Positions 17,914 through 26,417 of a stretch of 64,000 nt of DNA are shown in pieces; positions within the stretch are counted from its first letter, which is position 1, and each line of letters begins with the position of its first letter. The stretch comes from Flavimobilis rhizosphaerae (GTDB taxonomy: Bacteria > Actinomycetota > Actinomycetes > Actinomycetales > Cellulomonadaceae): positions 1 to 64,000 of the forward strand of contig NZ_JACZDF010000004.1 in NCBI RefSeq assembly GCF_014852685.1. Reading direction: 5' to 3'. The notes under the pieces are model-generated. The model was not told the DNA's origin, made no database searches, and was given only the letters and a program-made list of their open reading frames with translations. The translations under genes and the position numbers were made by a program.

Positions 17914-18785
17914 GGTTCCGGCTGGTCCAGGAGCTCGCCGCTGACGGGATCCCCGTCGCGGTGGCCTGCCGGTTCCTGAACGTCTCGACCTCGGGCTACT
18001 ACGAGTGGGTGAGCCGGCCACCGTCGCCGCGAGCGGTCGCGGATGCGGCGTTGAGGACGACGATCCGACGCATCCACGCCGACCCCCGCGAAACCTATGG
18101 TGCTCCGCGCGTGCTCGCCGAGATGCGCCTCGGTCTCGGCGTTCACGTCGGCCGCAAACGAGTCGCCCGGTTGATGCGACTGGACGGTCTGGTCGGGGTC
18201 TCGCACCGTCGGAAGCGGCGCGGGCGGAAGCCGGACACGGCGACGCACGAGGACCTCGTGAAGCGGCAGTTCCGCGCCGACGCGCCGAATCGGCTCTGGT
18301 TCTGCGACATCACGCAGCACCGCGCGAGAGACGGATGGGTCTACTGCGCCGCCGTCATCGACGCGTACTCACGCCGCATCGTCGGCTGGTCGATCTCCGA
18401 TCGCATCACCGCGGAGATCGTCGTCGACGCGCTCGAGATGGCGCGCTGGCGACGCCGTCCCGAGCCCAGCACGGTCGTTCACGCGGACCGCGGAGCTCAA
18501 TACACCTCGTGGCTTTTCGGCCACCGGCTCCGCCAGGCCGGGCTGCTCGGATCGATGGGCACAGTCGCCTCCAGCGTCGATAACGCGCTCATCGAGAGCT
18601 TCTGGTCGACGATGCAACGCGAGCTCCTGGACCGCACGAGCTGGGACTCCAGGACGCAGCTCGCGTCGGCCATGTTCGAGTGGATCGAAGGGTTCTATAA
18701 CCCCCGCCGCCGGCACACCTCGCTCGGCGGCCTCAGCCCCGCAGACTACGAAGTCCTTCACACCGCTGCAGAAATCGCGGCATGA
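17910..18785 (+). CDS. IS3 OrfB (catalytic part of OrfAB, expressed by -1 frameshift)
   Basis: About 292 codons read after a -1 slip at 17904-17910, giving ...LPKIGFRLVQELAADG, the conserved junction in this IS3 subgroup. The HTH_21 region (DPRETYGAPRVLAEM) is followed by the integrase core with DDE residues: FCDITQH, VHADRGAQYTS and SSVDNALIESFWSTMQ, ending RRHTSLGGLSPADYE. An internal ATG start at 17961 is less likely than the fusion. The catalytic core is uninterrupted and presumably active. Confidence 0.9.
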   Translation: MGFRLVQELAADGIPVAVACRFLNVSTSGYYEWVSRPPSPRAVADAALRTTIRRIHADPRETYGAPRVLAEMRLGLGVHVGRKRVARLMRLDGLVGVSHRRKRRGRKPDTATHEDLVKRQFRADAPNRLWFCDITQHRARDGWVYCAAVIDAYSRRIVGWSISDRITAEIVVDALEMARWRRRPEPSTVVHADRGAQYTSWLFGHRLRQAGLLGSMGTVASSVDNALIESFWSTMQRELLDRTSWDSRTQLASAMFEWIEGFYNPRRRHTSLGGLSPADYEVLHTAAEIAA

Positions 18786-18917
18786 TCAACACACAAGAAC
18801 CGTCCGGGAAACCGGGTCAGGCTCCCGTTTCCCGGTGCCACAGCAGCGCTGTTGTTCGGCTGTTCTGGACGTAGGCAATCGGTGCTGCCCGGTCGATCTG
18901 TATCGCTTGGAGGATTG

Positions 18918-19826
18918 ATGGCTACGTACATCTTGACCGTCTCTCGGAAGCAGAGCTCGTCCATCGAGCCTCAGACGACTGAGAACGTTGAGACGATCCG
19001 CAGTGGCGGAACAGTCCCTGACGCGTGGGACGTGCACGGCTCTCTGGTGGAGGGTGGCATCGTTCCCGGGGACCGTGGCTACCTGCTGGTCCAAGGCACC
19101 GATGAGCGGGGCATCGTCGCGTCGGCAACGTTTACCGAGGAGCCGGAGTACGGGCCGTCGTGGCGTGAGTCGGATGAGGGAGCACTGGCGGAGCGCCGGT
19201 TTGCGCGCCTTCTGTGGGACGCCATCGTCGACATGGATCAACGGTTGCCGATCGAGGACCTCGTCCGGGAGCTCCCGGAGAAGTTCGTCAGTCCCCGCCA
19301 GAGCGGGACGAGGTTGGGCGAGGCCAATGCGCGCCGGCTTGAGGAGCTGTGGTCCGAGCATCTCAGAGGGCTCACGATGGGCTCGTCTACCGAGGCACCA
19401 GCTCCGACGCCGCCGACGTCCGGTCAGGGCTTCCAACAGGATGCAGCGCTTCGCCGGGAGATCGAGGACCTCGCGCAGCAGCGTTTGACCGACCACTTCG
19501 TTGCTCAAGGCTGGGAGGTCGCTGACCGGCGGGTGGGGCATCCCTACGACGCGATCGCCATGCGCGACGGCGAGGTGTGCTACCTGGAGGCGAAGGGCAC
19601 AACGAGTTCGGGGGAGTCCGTGCTCGTCACGCGCAACGAGGTGGCGTTCGCTGCGGCGAACCCGCGGCAGTGCGTGATGGGGATCGTGGCGAACATCGAG
19701 GTCGTCGACGGACACGTGGTCCCACATAGCGGCGACCTGGTGATCTATGACTGGTTCGGCGAGGAGGAGGACCTGGAGGCGATGCAGTATGCCTACCACC
19801 CCCACCCCCGCGATCGGCGAAGCTAA
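18918..19826 (+). CDS. EVE/PUA-like plus DUF3883 (PD-(D/E)XK-like) protein
   Basis: A 302-residue protein starting MATYILTVSRKQ after a GGAGG (18909-18913). Residues 35-75 (WDVHGSLVEGGIVPGDRGYL, then LVQGTDERGIVASATFTEEP) resemble the EVE-like modules that recognise modified bases. Residues 175-290 match DUF3883 (PF13020) with a nuclease-type site D211...E224-A-K226 (HPYDAIAMRDGEVCYLEAKG). A modified-base reader next to a PD-(D/E)XK fold suggests a small modification-dependent restriction enzyme. The first domain call is by eye. The gene starts 92 bp after an IS3 end, so it may have lost its own upstream neighbour. Confidence 0.65.
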   Translation: MATYILTVSRKQSSSIEPQTTENVETIRSGGTVPDAWDVHGSLVEGGIVPGDRGYLLVQGTDERGIVASATFTEEPEYGPSWRESDEGALAERRFARLLWDAIVDMDQRLPIEDLVRELPEKFVSPRQSGTRLGEANARRLEELWSEHLRGLTMGSSTEAPAPTPPTSGQGFQQDAALRREIEDLAQQRLTDHFVAQGWEVADRRVGHPYDAIAMRDGEVCYLEAKGTTSSGESVLVTRNEVAFAAANPRQCVMGIVANIEVVDGHVVPHSGDLVIYDWFGEEEDLEAMQYAYHPHPRDRRS

Positions 19827-20312
19827 CCTCCGGTTCGCCGAATCCAGTTGGGGCGGACGCTGGTTCGTGCGCCAGCGACTGTTCAGCGGCCGAGCAGCGC
19901 CATACTGCCGTGTGAGCCGTGGCACTCACGCAACGACTCAGGTCACCCCGAGGGCCGTGGCGGCCTCTTGGGGGCGTCGCTGATCTGCGGCAGTCGTGGT
20001 GCCACCCGTGACTGATCGCAGTGCCATCCGTCGGGGTCGTCGGCTCTGCGCTGGGGCCAATCAAGCAGTGTCGGCCCCGCGCGACGACGGCGGGCACGGC
20101 CAGCTCCGACACCGCGGGTCACGGACGGGCCGTACCCGCCTTGGCCCGTCATGCTCCGGCGCGAGAAGCGATCTGTCCGTCGGTGCTGGCGCGCGGTGTG
20201 GCCGCGCGGTCAAACGTCCACCAAGCCGGTGGACGATCGACCCGTCCGCGCCCACTCCGGCCGGGCCCCGTGCCCCGCACTACGGGGACTGCTGCACGGA
20301 TAGGTGACACCT
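19827..20312. other. 486-bp stretch with no recognisable gene
   Basis: I see no coding frame with family resemblance, no RNA gene and no CRISPR. Short GC-rich direct and inverted repeats only. It separates the DUF3883 gene from an IS3 remnant. Confidence 0.4.
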
Positions 20313-20893
20313 TGACCTGCCCCACGAAAAGGGTTCCAGTTTCGGTGGCTAACTGGTGGCCTGATCCGGAAGGCTCATCCTCATGCCTCGTCCCTATCCG
20401 CCGGAGTTTCGTGCTCGCGCTGTCGCGCTCGTGCGTGCCGGCAAGCAGGCCAAGCAGACCGCCGTCGAACTCGGGATTCACCCTGTCACGCTCTCGAACT
20501 GGATCCGCCAGGACGATATCGATAACGGTCGCCGTCCGGGTGTCCCGTCGTCCGAATCGGCGGAGCTGCGAGCTGCGAGACACCGCATTCGAAAGCTCGA
20601 GATGGAGTTGCTGATCGTCCGGCAGGCGGCGAAGCTTCTCGACGAGTAGCGTCCCCGCCCAAGAGACTCTTCACGGTGATCGACCGCCTCGCCGACGCCG
20701 GGATCCCGATCGACCGTTGCTGCCGCGTCCTCGGGGTCGCGAGGCAGCACTACTACCGTGTCAAACGGAAGCCGCTGACCCAGTCCGAGCTGCGCCGGCA
20801 ATGGCTGACCGCGCTGATCCGGGAAGTGCACGTCACCTCACGCGGCACATACGGATACCGCCGCGTCCACGCCGAACTGACCATGGCCATGGG
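20313..20893 (+). mobile_element. IS3-family element interrupted within orfB
   Basis: An apparent left end near 20313 (TGACCTGCCCCACG) precedes an intact orfA at 20383-20649 (88 residues, MPRPYPPEFRARAVALV, with HTH ELGIHPVTLSNWIRQDDI). The start of orfB follows in another frame (PPKRLFTVIDRLADAG ... TYGYRRVHAELTMAMG). The frame is cut at about 20890 where another IS terminal repeat begins. The catalytic DDE domain is missing, so the copy is dead. Confidence 0.8.
20383..20649 (+). CDS. IS3 OrfA of the interrupted element
   Basis: An 88-residue helix-turn-helix OrfA with leucine-zipper-like C-terminus (LRAARHRIRKLEMELLIVR) and a stop at 20647-20649. It is complete, but its orfB partner is cut about 245 bp downstream. 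It may still be translated as a truncated DNA-binding protein acting on ends of related elements. Confidence 0.8.
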   Translation: MPRPYPPEFRARAVALVRAGKQAKQTAVELGIHPVTLSNWIRQDDIDNGRRPGVPSSESAELRAARHRIRKLEMELLIVRQAAKLLDE

Positions 20894-20968
20894 TGAACCG
20901 CCCCGGGTTTAGTGGAGACTCGGTTCTCTGGTCCCCGCCATCGTAGCGACCAGCTACTGCCGACAGAA
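20894..20968. repeat. Orphan IS3 terminus between two elements
   Basis: TGAACCGCCCCGGGTTTAGT begins at 20894 and matches the terminal repeats at 12865 and 16098. Only 75 bp of this third IS3 type remain before the left end of the next complete IS3 at 20969. It marks an insertion event into the orfB at 20890 followed by a second insertion or a deletion. Confidence 0.7.
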
Positions 20969-21017
20969 TGATTCGCCCTGAGTTTCGTTCCGTCCTTTCC
21001 TTTTGGAGGATGGAGTT

Positions 21018-21380
21018 GTGCCAGGACCGTATCCGGATGAGTTCCGTCAGCGTGCGCTGCGGATGTTGAGCGAGGCTCGCCCCGATCACAAGACCGATCA
21101 CGCCGCGATCAAGCACGTCGCTGGCAGGCTCGGCGTGAACCCCAAGACGCTGCGATTGTGGAAGAAGCGGCTCGACGTCGACGAGGGCCGTGAACCCGGG
21201 ACCTCGCGTGAGGCGCAGTCGGAGATCAAGCGGCTGAAGAAGCAGATCGCCGAGTTGGAGAAGGCCAACGAGATCCTCCGGTCAGCGAGCGTGTTTGTCG
21301 CAACCGAGCTCGGCCGCCCCTCGCCGAGATGGTCGACAAGATGCGTGGTCGTTTCGGGGTCGAGCTCGTCTGCCGTGTGA
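21018..21380 (+). CDS. IS3 OrfA
   Basis: GTG start after GGAGG (21003-21007). It gives VPGPYPDEFRQRALRMLSEA, the helix-turn-helix AGRLGVNPKTLRLWKKRLDV and the coiled coil SEIKRLKKQIAELEKANEIL. It reads on past the orfB start and ends at 21380. An upstream in-frame ATG (21003) overlaps the ribosome site and is unlikely. Confidence 0.82.
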   Translation: MPGPYPDEFRQRALRMLSEARPDHKTDHAAIKHVAGRLGVNPKTLRLWKKRLDVDEGREPGTSREAQSEIKRLKKQIAELEKANEILRSASVFVATELGRPSPRWSTRCVVVSGSSSSAV

Positions 21381-22246
21381 TGCGGCAAGCCGAGGTGGGG
21401 TTCCTCACCGCCCGCGGATACCGGGCCGCAAAAGCGCGTCCCGCGTCTGCCCGGCAGCTGCGGGACGAACTGCTGATCCCGGAGATCCGCCGGCTGCATG
21501 CGGAGAACTACGGTGTCTACGGGGTCCGGAAGATGCATGCGCTGCTGCGCAGACAAGGCTGGGCCATCGGCCGGGACCAGACCGGCCGGCTCATGCGGCT
21601 GACCGGCGTTCGCGGCGTGAAACGGTCGAAGAAGGTCTTCACGACGAAGCCTGACCCGGCTAACGCGAAGCTGAAGGACCTCGTGCAACGCAGGTTCACT
21701 GCCGACACGCCTCGCAGACTCTGGGTCGCGGACGTGCCATACGTCGCGACGTGGTCCGGGTTCGCCTACGTCGCGTTCGTCACCGACGTGTTCTCCCGCC
21801 GCATCGTCGAGTGGAACGTCGCCTCGACGCTCAAAGCCAACATCCTGCCGCTGCAGGCATTGAACATGGCCGCGTGGGCTGCCGACGGGAAACTCGACGG
21901 GCTCGTCCATCACGACGACCATGGATCGAACTACCTCGCCGTCGTCTACATCGATCGGATCGAGGAACTCGGCGCAACACCGTCGACAGGAACCGTGGGC
22001 GATTCGTTCGACAACGCGATGGCTGAGGCGATCAACGGGCTCTACAAGACCGAACTCACCCGTCGCCGCGGCCCGGGGCGCACGGTCGAGCAGGTCGAGC
22101 TCGCAACGCTCGAATGCGTCTGGTGGTGGAACAACCAACGCCTCCACGGAGAGCTCGACATGCGCACCCCCGCCGAGGTCGAAGCCGACTACTACGCTGG
22201 CCTCGACACACCCTTGGGAACACCGGTTTCCCAAACCGCCCGATAG
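21329..22246 (+). CDS. IS3 OrfB (integrase core)
   Basis: A 305-residue catalytic subunit from an ATG overlapping orfA. HTH_21-like NYGVYGVRKMHALLRRQGW precedes the core with the DDE acids: WVADVPYVATW, LVHHDDHGSNYLAVVY (usually HSDHGSQY; the D is kept) and NAMAEAINGLYKTEL. The C-terminus RLHGELDMRTPAEVEADYY is typical. It may be made independently or by -1 frameshifting from orfA. Confidence 0.87.
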   Translation: MVDKMRGRFGVELVCRVMRQAEVGFLTARGYRAAKARPASARQLRDELLIPEIRRLHAENYGVYGVRKMHALLRRQGWAIGRDQTGRLMRLTGVRGVKRSKKVFTTKPDPANAKLKDLVQRRFTADTPRRLWVADVPYVATWSGFAYVAFVTDVFSRRIVEWNVASTLKANILPLQALNMAAWAADGKLDGLVHHDDHGSNYLAVVYIDRIEELGATPSTGTVGDSFDNAMAEAINGLYKTELTRRRGPGRTVEQVELATLECVWWWNNQRLHGELDMRTPAEVEADYYAGLDTPLGTPVSQTAR

Positions 22247-22476
22247 GAACGAAACCCAGGGCGAATCAGGACACCCGTCGAGCACGGTCAGGACAGGCCT
22301 CGGCAAGGGCCTCTGACAACGAGCAACTCTCCGGCGGCGCAACCGTCCATCGGCAGGTGTCATTCGGTCGTGCAGTGGTCCCGCACGTCGCGTGTCGCCC
22401 GGAGCGAAGGATCGCGGTCGCGTTGGGAGCAGGGCTATCGCTCGGTTCTCAGAGGGCTCATCTACGATACTCAACT

Positions 22477-24147
22477 ATGACTTCAGGGCAATCCGACGGC
22501 GACCGCCAGGATATCGAGGACACGGCGGCGACGGGGCTGCAAGCCTCGCTTGTATCGCACGGCGCGTTGCCGTACTTGTTCATGGGCAGCGGCCTGTCGC
22601 GCAGGTATCTCGGCCTTCCGGACTGGGACGGCCTGCTGCGGCACTTTGCTTCCGAAGCGGGAGTGGACTTTAATTACCACCTCGCATCGGCAAACGGCGA
22701 CCTCCCATCAGCGGCCACGAGCATCGCGCGCGCCTTCCATGAGCGTTGGTGGAAGGCTCCAGCCTACGAGTCGCAGCGCGAGGCGAACGCAGAGATCGTC
22801 AAAGACGAGGAGGGCGGACTGAAGGTCGCGATCGCCTCACACATTCGGGCGAACGATGCCCTCGTCGACGGAGTGCCTGGAGTAGACGACCAGTCGCTCG
22901 CGGATGAGATCGCACGGCTTCGTACGGCCGTGGTCGACGGCGTCATCACCACCAACTACGACTCGCTGACTGATCAGCTCTTCCCGAGCTTTCAAGCTTA
23001 TGTCGGCCAGGACGAGCTGATGATGAGTGACGCCCAGTTCATCGCGGAGACGTACAAGATCCATGGGGCGGCGACGCAGCCACTGTCGCTGATCCTGACC
23101 AAGGGTGACTACGAACGGTTCTCGAACCGGAACCACTACCTTGCGGCGAAGCTCCTGACCATCTTCGCCGAGCACCCGGTGATCTTTGTCGGGTACAGTC
23201 TCAGTGACGAGTATCTGAACGAGATCCTTGGCAACATCGCCACCGCCGTCGGCCCAGACCGTCTCGGCGAGCTTGGCCGGCGGATCTACTTCGTCGAATG
23301 GAACGAGGACAACGGCTTCAAGACTGTCGTCGAGCAGACCAGTATCGAGCGCGGCGGGTTCCGATTCCCGATCACGCGGATCGAGACTCACAGCTTCATG
23401 TGGCTTTGGGACGTGCTCTCGCGCTTGGAGCGGCCCTTCCCTGCGGCGATCCTGCGAGAGCTTCGCAAGCACGTCTTCGATCTGGTCACGCATCCCGAAC
23501 CATCGCAGAACCGCGAGGTGGTGCGCGCGATCCCGATCGATGCGGATGATGCGGACGAGTACCGCGTGGTGTTCGGAGTCGGAGCGTTCTCGGAGAAGGA
23601 CCTGCAGAACCTCTCGACCATCGGTCGCTCTTTGCGTCGCGAAGACGTGGAGAGCGACGCACTGGGCATTCGAAAGCGCGGGCTCGATGCCGAGAACCTT
23701 CTGACTTCGGGCATCCCTGACGGCATCCGCCCGAGCACTACGTCCTACGTGCCGGTGCACAAGTACCTGCACGAGCTGGAGCGCATCGCGCCCAACGGCA
23801 GCATCGACTTCGCAGGGCTACCGGGCGTGATCCGCAAGCTGGCCGAGCGCCAGGTATTGGCGTCCGCGCAGAGCACGGCACGTTTCGATCGCGAGGTGAG
23901 CGGTGTCCTGCGGACACCCCGCGAGGTGGTCGACTCCGAGTACCCGATGTACTTCAAGCTCGAATGCCTTGTCTTGCTCGATCCGAATGACTACAGCGAA
24001 GCCGATCTCCGTGAGGTTCTGGTCGAACTCTACGAGAGTCCAGAGGCGAGGTCGCAAAGCAACATAGCTTTCCTGCGTCGCGCGATCTGCCTGTACGACC
24101 GCAGGACAGCGCTCGCGCTGGCGAGCGTGGAGAACAGCCGCACATGA
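22477..24147 (+). CDS. SIR2-domain protein, probable anti-phage NAD-consuming effector
   Basis: A 556-residue protein. Residues 28-255 are a SIR2_2-type domain: a glycine motif (LFMGSGLSRR, 34-43), LPDWDGLLR, TTNYD with N160, YKIHG with catalytic His196, LSLILTKGDYERF and VIFVGYSLSDEYLNEIL. This set is shared by defence sirtuins that hydrolyse NAD+ on infection. The C-terminal 300 residues are unlike SLOG or ThsA sensors I know and may sense infection. No ribosome site is seen; a TACGAT hexamer 9-14 nt upstream suggests a leaderless transcript. Its TGA overlaps the ATG of the DUF1643 gene, so they form a coupled pair. Confidence 0.8.
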   Translation: MTSGQSDGDRQDIEDTAATGLQASLVSHGALPYLFMGSGLSRRYLGLPDWDGLLRHFASEAGVDFNYHLASANGDLPSAATSIARAFHERWWKAPAYESQREANAEIVKDEEGGLKVAIASHIRANDALVDGVPGVDDQSLADEIARLRTAVVDGVITTNYDSLTDQLFPSFQAYVGQDELMMSDAQFIAETYKIHGAATQPLSLILTKGDYERFSNRNHYLAAKLLTIFAEHPVIFVGYSLSDEYLNEILGNIATAVGPDRLGELGRRIYFVEWNEDNGFKTVVEQTSIERGGFRFPITRIETHSFMWLWDVLSRLERPFPAAILRELRKHVFDLVTHPEPSQNREVVRAIPIDADDADEYRVVFGVGAFSEKDLQNLSTIGRSLRREDVESDALGIRKRGLDAENLLTSGIPDGIRPSTTSYVPVHKYLHELERIAPNGSIDFAGLPGVIRKLAERQVLASAQSTARFDREVSGVLRTPREVVDSEYPMYFKLECLVLLDPNDYSEADLREVLVELYESPEARSQSNIAFLRRAICLYDRRTALALASVENSRT

Positions 24148-24692
24148 CCAAGTACCTCCCAGGTCAGGAGCCTGACTTCTGGAAGCCGGAGCCGGCTGAA
24201 AGTACATTCCGATTCGCGCTGGGTAACGTGTCGAAGGCGAGCACGGGTGCTCCGCCCCTCATCGCGATCGGCATGAACCCATCGCACGCCGCAGAGGCTC
24301 AGTCCGACCGGACCGTGAACAGGCTTATCGAGGCGAGCGTGTTCCATGGGTACGCAGGCTGGATCATGCTGAACCTGTATCCCGAGCGTTCGCCCAATCC
24401 GAGCCGACTCTCGGCATACGACGCGGGGCTGGCAGCGCTGAACTGCGCCGTTATCGAGCAGGTGCTGCTTAGGTACGGTGCGACCGAGGTGCTCGGTGCA
24501 TGGGGCAACATGCCGCACCGAACACTGAAGCGCGCGAAGCTCGCCGTCCAGGCGCTGCTCGACCTGATGGGTGTAAAGGTGTTCACGTGGGACCCGCTGA
24601 CCAAGCGGGGCAACCCTCGGCACCCGAGCCCGCCCGGTCGGCCGCTATTGATGCTGGGGCCGAAGGTCTACATGAGGCGAGAAGGTCGATGA
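24144..24692 (+). CDS. DUF1643 protein coupled to SIR2
   Basis: A 182-residue protein matching DUF1643 (PF07799): IAIGMNPSHA (41-49), SDRTVNRLIEASVFHGYAGW and MLNLYPERSPNP, then GAWGNMPHR. The biochemical role of this family is not established. The ATGA overlap with the SIR2 stop means the two proteins are made together, so DUF1643 could be the trigger sensor, a modifier of nucleic acid or an immunity partner. No membrane segment. The C-terminus ends RPLLMLGPKVYMRREGR without obvious truncation. Confidence 0.75.
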   Translation: MTKYLPGQEPDFWKPEPAESTFRFALGNVSKASTGAPPLIAIGMNPSHAAEAQSDRTVNRLIEASVFHGYAGWIMLNLYPERSPNPSRLSAYDAGLAALNCAVIEQVLLRYGATEVLGAWGNMPHRTLKRAKLAVQALLDLMGVKVFTWDPLTKRGNPRHPSPPGRPLLMLGPKVYMRREGR

Positions 24693-25081
24693 CCGCAAAT
24701 GCTTCCTCCTCACGGTGGAGGTAGACGATGGCGCTCGGAGGCGCCTGAGTAGGAGCGTGGGTATTTGCCGTGACCCCTTCGGCAGAGAGCCGGTGACGAC
24801 CGCCAAGATCGTCGAGCTGCGAGGCGGGCGCGACTGGTAGTCACAGACGGAGAGCAAACTGCAGGGACCGCGGGCTTAGCGCCAACGGCGGCAGCGTCCG
24901 TGACCGTTGGCGGGTGGAGCCCGAACATCGGCCTCGAGGAGGTGCGCAAGACTCTTGCGCTCACGTCCCAAGTGAAGGATCTGCTACACCACGTCCAGGG
25001 ACTCGGCCCCCGGCTCCCGAGGTTGCCCGTCGCGGACGGGCCCCGCGACGCGGGTGAAAGGCGTTCGGGTCCTGCTCCGGT

Positions 25082-25219
25082 GCCAACAGGGCAGACAAGG
25101 GCGGCACCGAGGCCGTCGGCGGCATCATCGAGCTCCCCAGGCGCCAGGTCCGCAACTATCGCAGCCCCGGCAACTATCGACTACGGGTGCTGCTCGCCGC
25201 CGGCGGCCTCATCGACAGA
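25082..25219 (+). pseudogene. ISL3-like transposase C-terminal remnant in a gene-poor 634-bp stretch
   Basis: Codons from 25082 give ANRADKGGTEAVGGIIELPR and, further on, NYRLRVLLAAGGLI, which resemble the final acidic block and C-terminus of ISL3-type transposases (TEAxNGIIEL ... NYRLRxLL). No other part is recognisable. The rest of 24693-25326 shows no convincing gene. It is probably an old transposon scar between the SIR2 pair and the next gene. Confidence 0.5.
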
Positions 25220-25326
25220 CCTCCACCACGTCGGCAACGAGCCAACTTGAGGGACTCCACTCGTGCAGCAGACCCGATCTCGGTCGAGGCGTCGGGGACT
25301 CGTGCCGAGTGTGGGAACATCGGATC

Positions 25327-26091
25327 ATGAACAGCAAGAAGTCGGACTCCATCAAGTTGTTCGGTTTAGCCTGGCAGCAGCATGTTGGGTTGATCATCGG
25401 TGCCTTGACGTCGATTGCTATTTGCCTGAAACTTCTGGCGGTGGCAGGCTGGGACGTTACCACGGCCTTTGGCATTCTTGCTGCAAGTGGGACTGTCGAC
25501 GTGCTCACGGGAACGCTCCTGGGCATTCTGCCTGTTCTTTATGGCGTAGTGGCGATTAAGGTCGTGCCGGTCGTCGAGCGCAATTTGAGTAGACGCAGCC
25601 CGGTAGAGCGTGCGGCTGCGCGGGTTATGGAGAGTTGGCCAGCACTTCTCCTTGTATTAATCGTGCCGACAATGCTAATTATTGCCCTTGCGCTACTGGT
25701 GATCGTCGAGGTCGTAGTGCGACGACTTTCGATCAGGCGTGCGGAGAAATCCCGACGCGGGGCCGGCTGTGCGCCGGCGGCGAGTGCGGTAGGTGCGTCG
25801 AAGTTCGAGACGGCGAGCGTGGCTGTTGGCGGGCTCATCTTTCTCGTTTTTACGTCGCTTCCGACGCCCTGGGTGCCTCCAGAAACGATCAGATTCTCCG
25901 GTGTAGAACGGACGGCGTTCGTGTTTGCGAAGGAGGGGGATAGCGCTACGGTGCTCATGGCTGACGGTCGCGTACTGCGACGAGTTGAGGCGGCTTCTCT
26001 GACTGGTGAGCTCTGCTCAACGTTCTCGGGTTGGTGGGAGAAACCGATTCTTGGAGTCTTGGGAGGTGATCGGTATGCGCGCTGTCCATAG
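25327..26091 (+). CDS. Hypothetical membrane protein, 254 aa
   Basis: MNSKKSDSIKLFGLAWQQHV starts a protein with about four hydrophobic segments: VGLIIGALTSIAICLKLLAV (20-40), VDVLTGTLLGILPVLYGVVA (55-75), WPALLLVLIVPTMLIIALAL (100-125) and SVAVGGLIFLVFTSL (165-180). A 75-residue C-terminal tail follows and a basic loop lies at 130-150. No family recognised. Codons are noticeably A/T-richer than the core genome. Small membrane proteins in defence islands sometimes act as pore-forming effectors, but nothing specific supports that here. Confidence 0.55.
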   Translation: MNSKKSDSIKLFGLAWQQHVGLIIGALTSIAICLKLLAVAGWDVTTAFGILAASGTVDVLTGTLLGILPVLYGVVAIKVVPVVERNLSRRSPVERAAARVMESWPALLLVLIVPTMLIIALALLVIVEVVVRRLSIRRAEKSRRGAGCAPAASAVGASKFETASVAVGGLIFLVFTSLPTPWVPPETIRFSGVERTAFVFAKEGDSATVLMADGRVLRRVEAASLTGELCSTFSGWWEKPILGVLGGDRYARCP

Positions 26092-26417
26092 AGGTTGCTC
26101 GTCGAACGTCACGGTCCTTCGTGGCGCAAAGGCGAGGTGTTTCCGTGATCTTCTGCAGACATGTCGGCGGAGTCGCCTCTCGCGCTGACCAGCGGCGAGC
26201 AACTCGTCGAGCCGTCGACCGCCGAACGCGCCCTGCCCGAAGGCTGGCCCTGAGCCGCCGCCTCAAGGGCTGCGGTCGAGCCCCAGTGGGTGAGCCGGGG
26301 GCGTCAGGCGGAGAGGCGACGCAGAACCGTCCAGCGCTCCCGCCGAACCCTGGGTGTCCGTGGCTCGTGGTAAGTCAGAGCTGACCGACTGCTGTCGATG
26401 CTCTTCGGAGGTTCTTC
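26092..26417. other. Intergenic stretch without recognisable gene
   Basis: No family-like coding frame or RNA gene seen. The right end holds the ribosome site (GGAGG, 26405-26409) of the CoiA-like gene. Confidence 0.4.

Larger units (their letters stand above)
17562..18826 (+). mobile_element. Complete IS3-family insertion sequence, 1.27 kb
   Basis: A 25-bp perfect inverted repeat bounds the element: GGGAGCCTGACCCGGTTTCC and five further bases start at 17562, and the reverse complement ends at 18826. Inside are orfA and orfB in overlapping frames joined by a -1 frameshift site. All DDE residues are present, so it looks intact. No clear 3-4 bp target duplication is visible at the ends. Confidence 0.88.
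20969..22268 (+). mobile_element. Complete IS3-family insertion sequence, 1.3 kb
   Basis: Left end TGATTCGCCCTGAGTTTCGT (20969) and right end ACGAAACCCAGGGCGAATCA (to 22268) form an inverted repeat with one mismatch. The element encodes orfA (21018-21380) and orfB (21329-22246) in overlapping frames with orfB at -1. It differs from the 17.6-kb IS3 in both end sequence and protein sequence. SIR2 starts about 210 bp beyond the right end. Confidence 0.87.

Noticed and set aside
22114-22476. Upstream extension of the SIR2 gene into the IS3 element
   Set aside because: The extra 121 codons overlap the IS3 right end and orfB in another frame; SIR2 similarity begins after the ATG at 22477.
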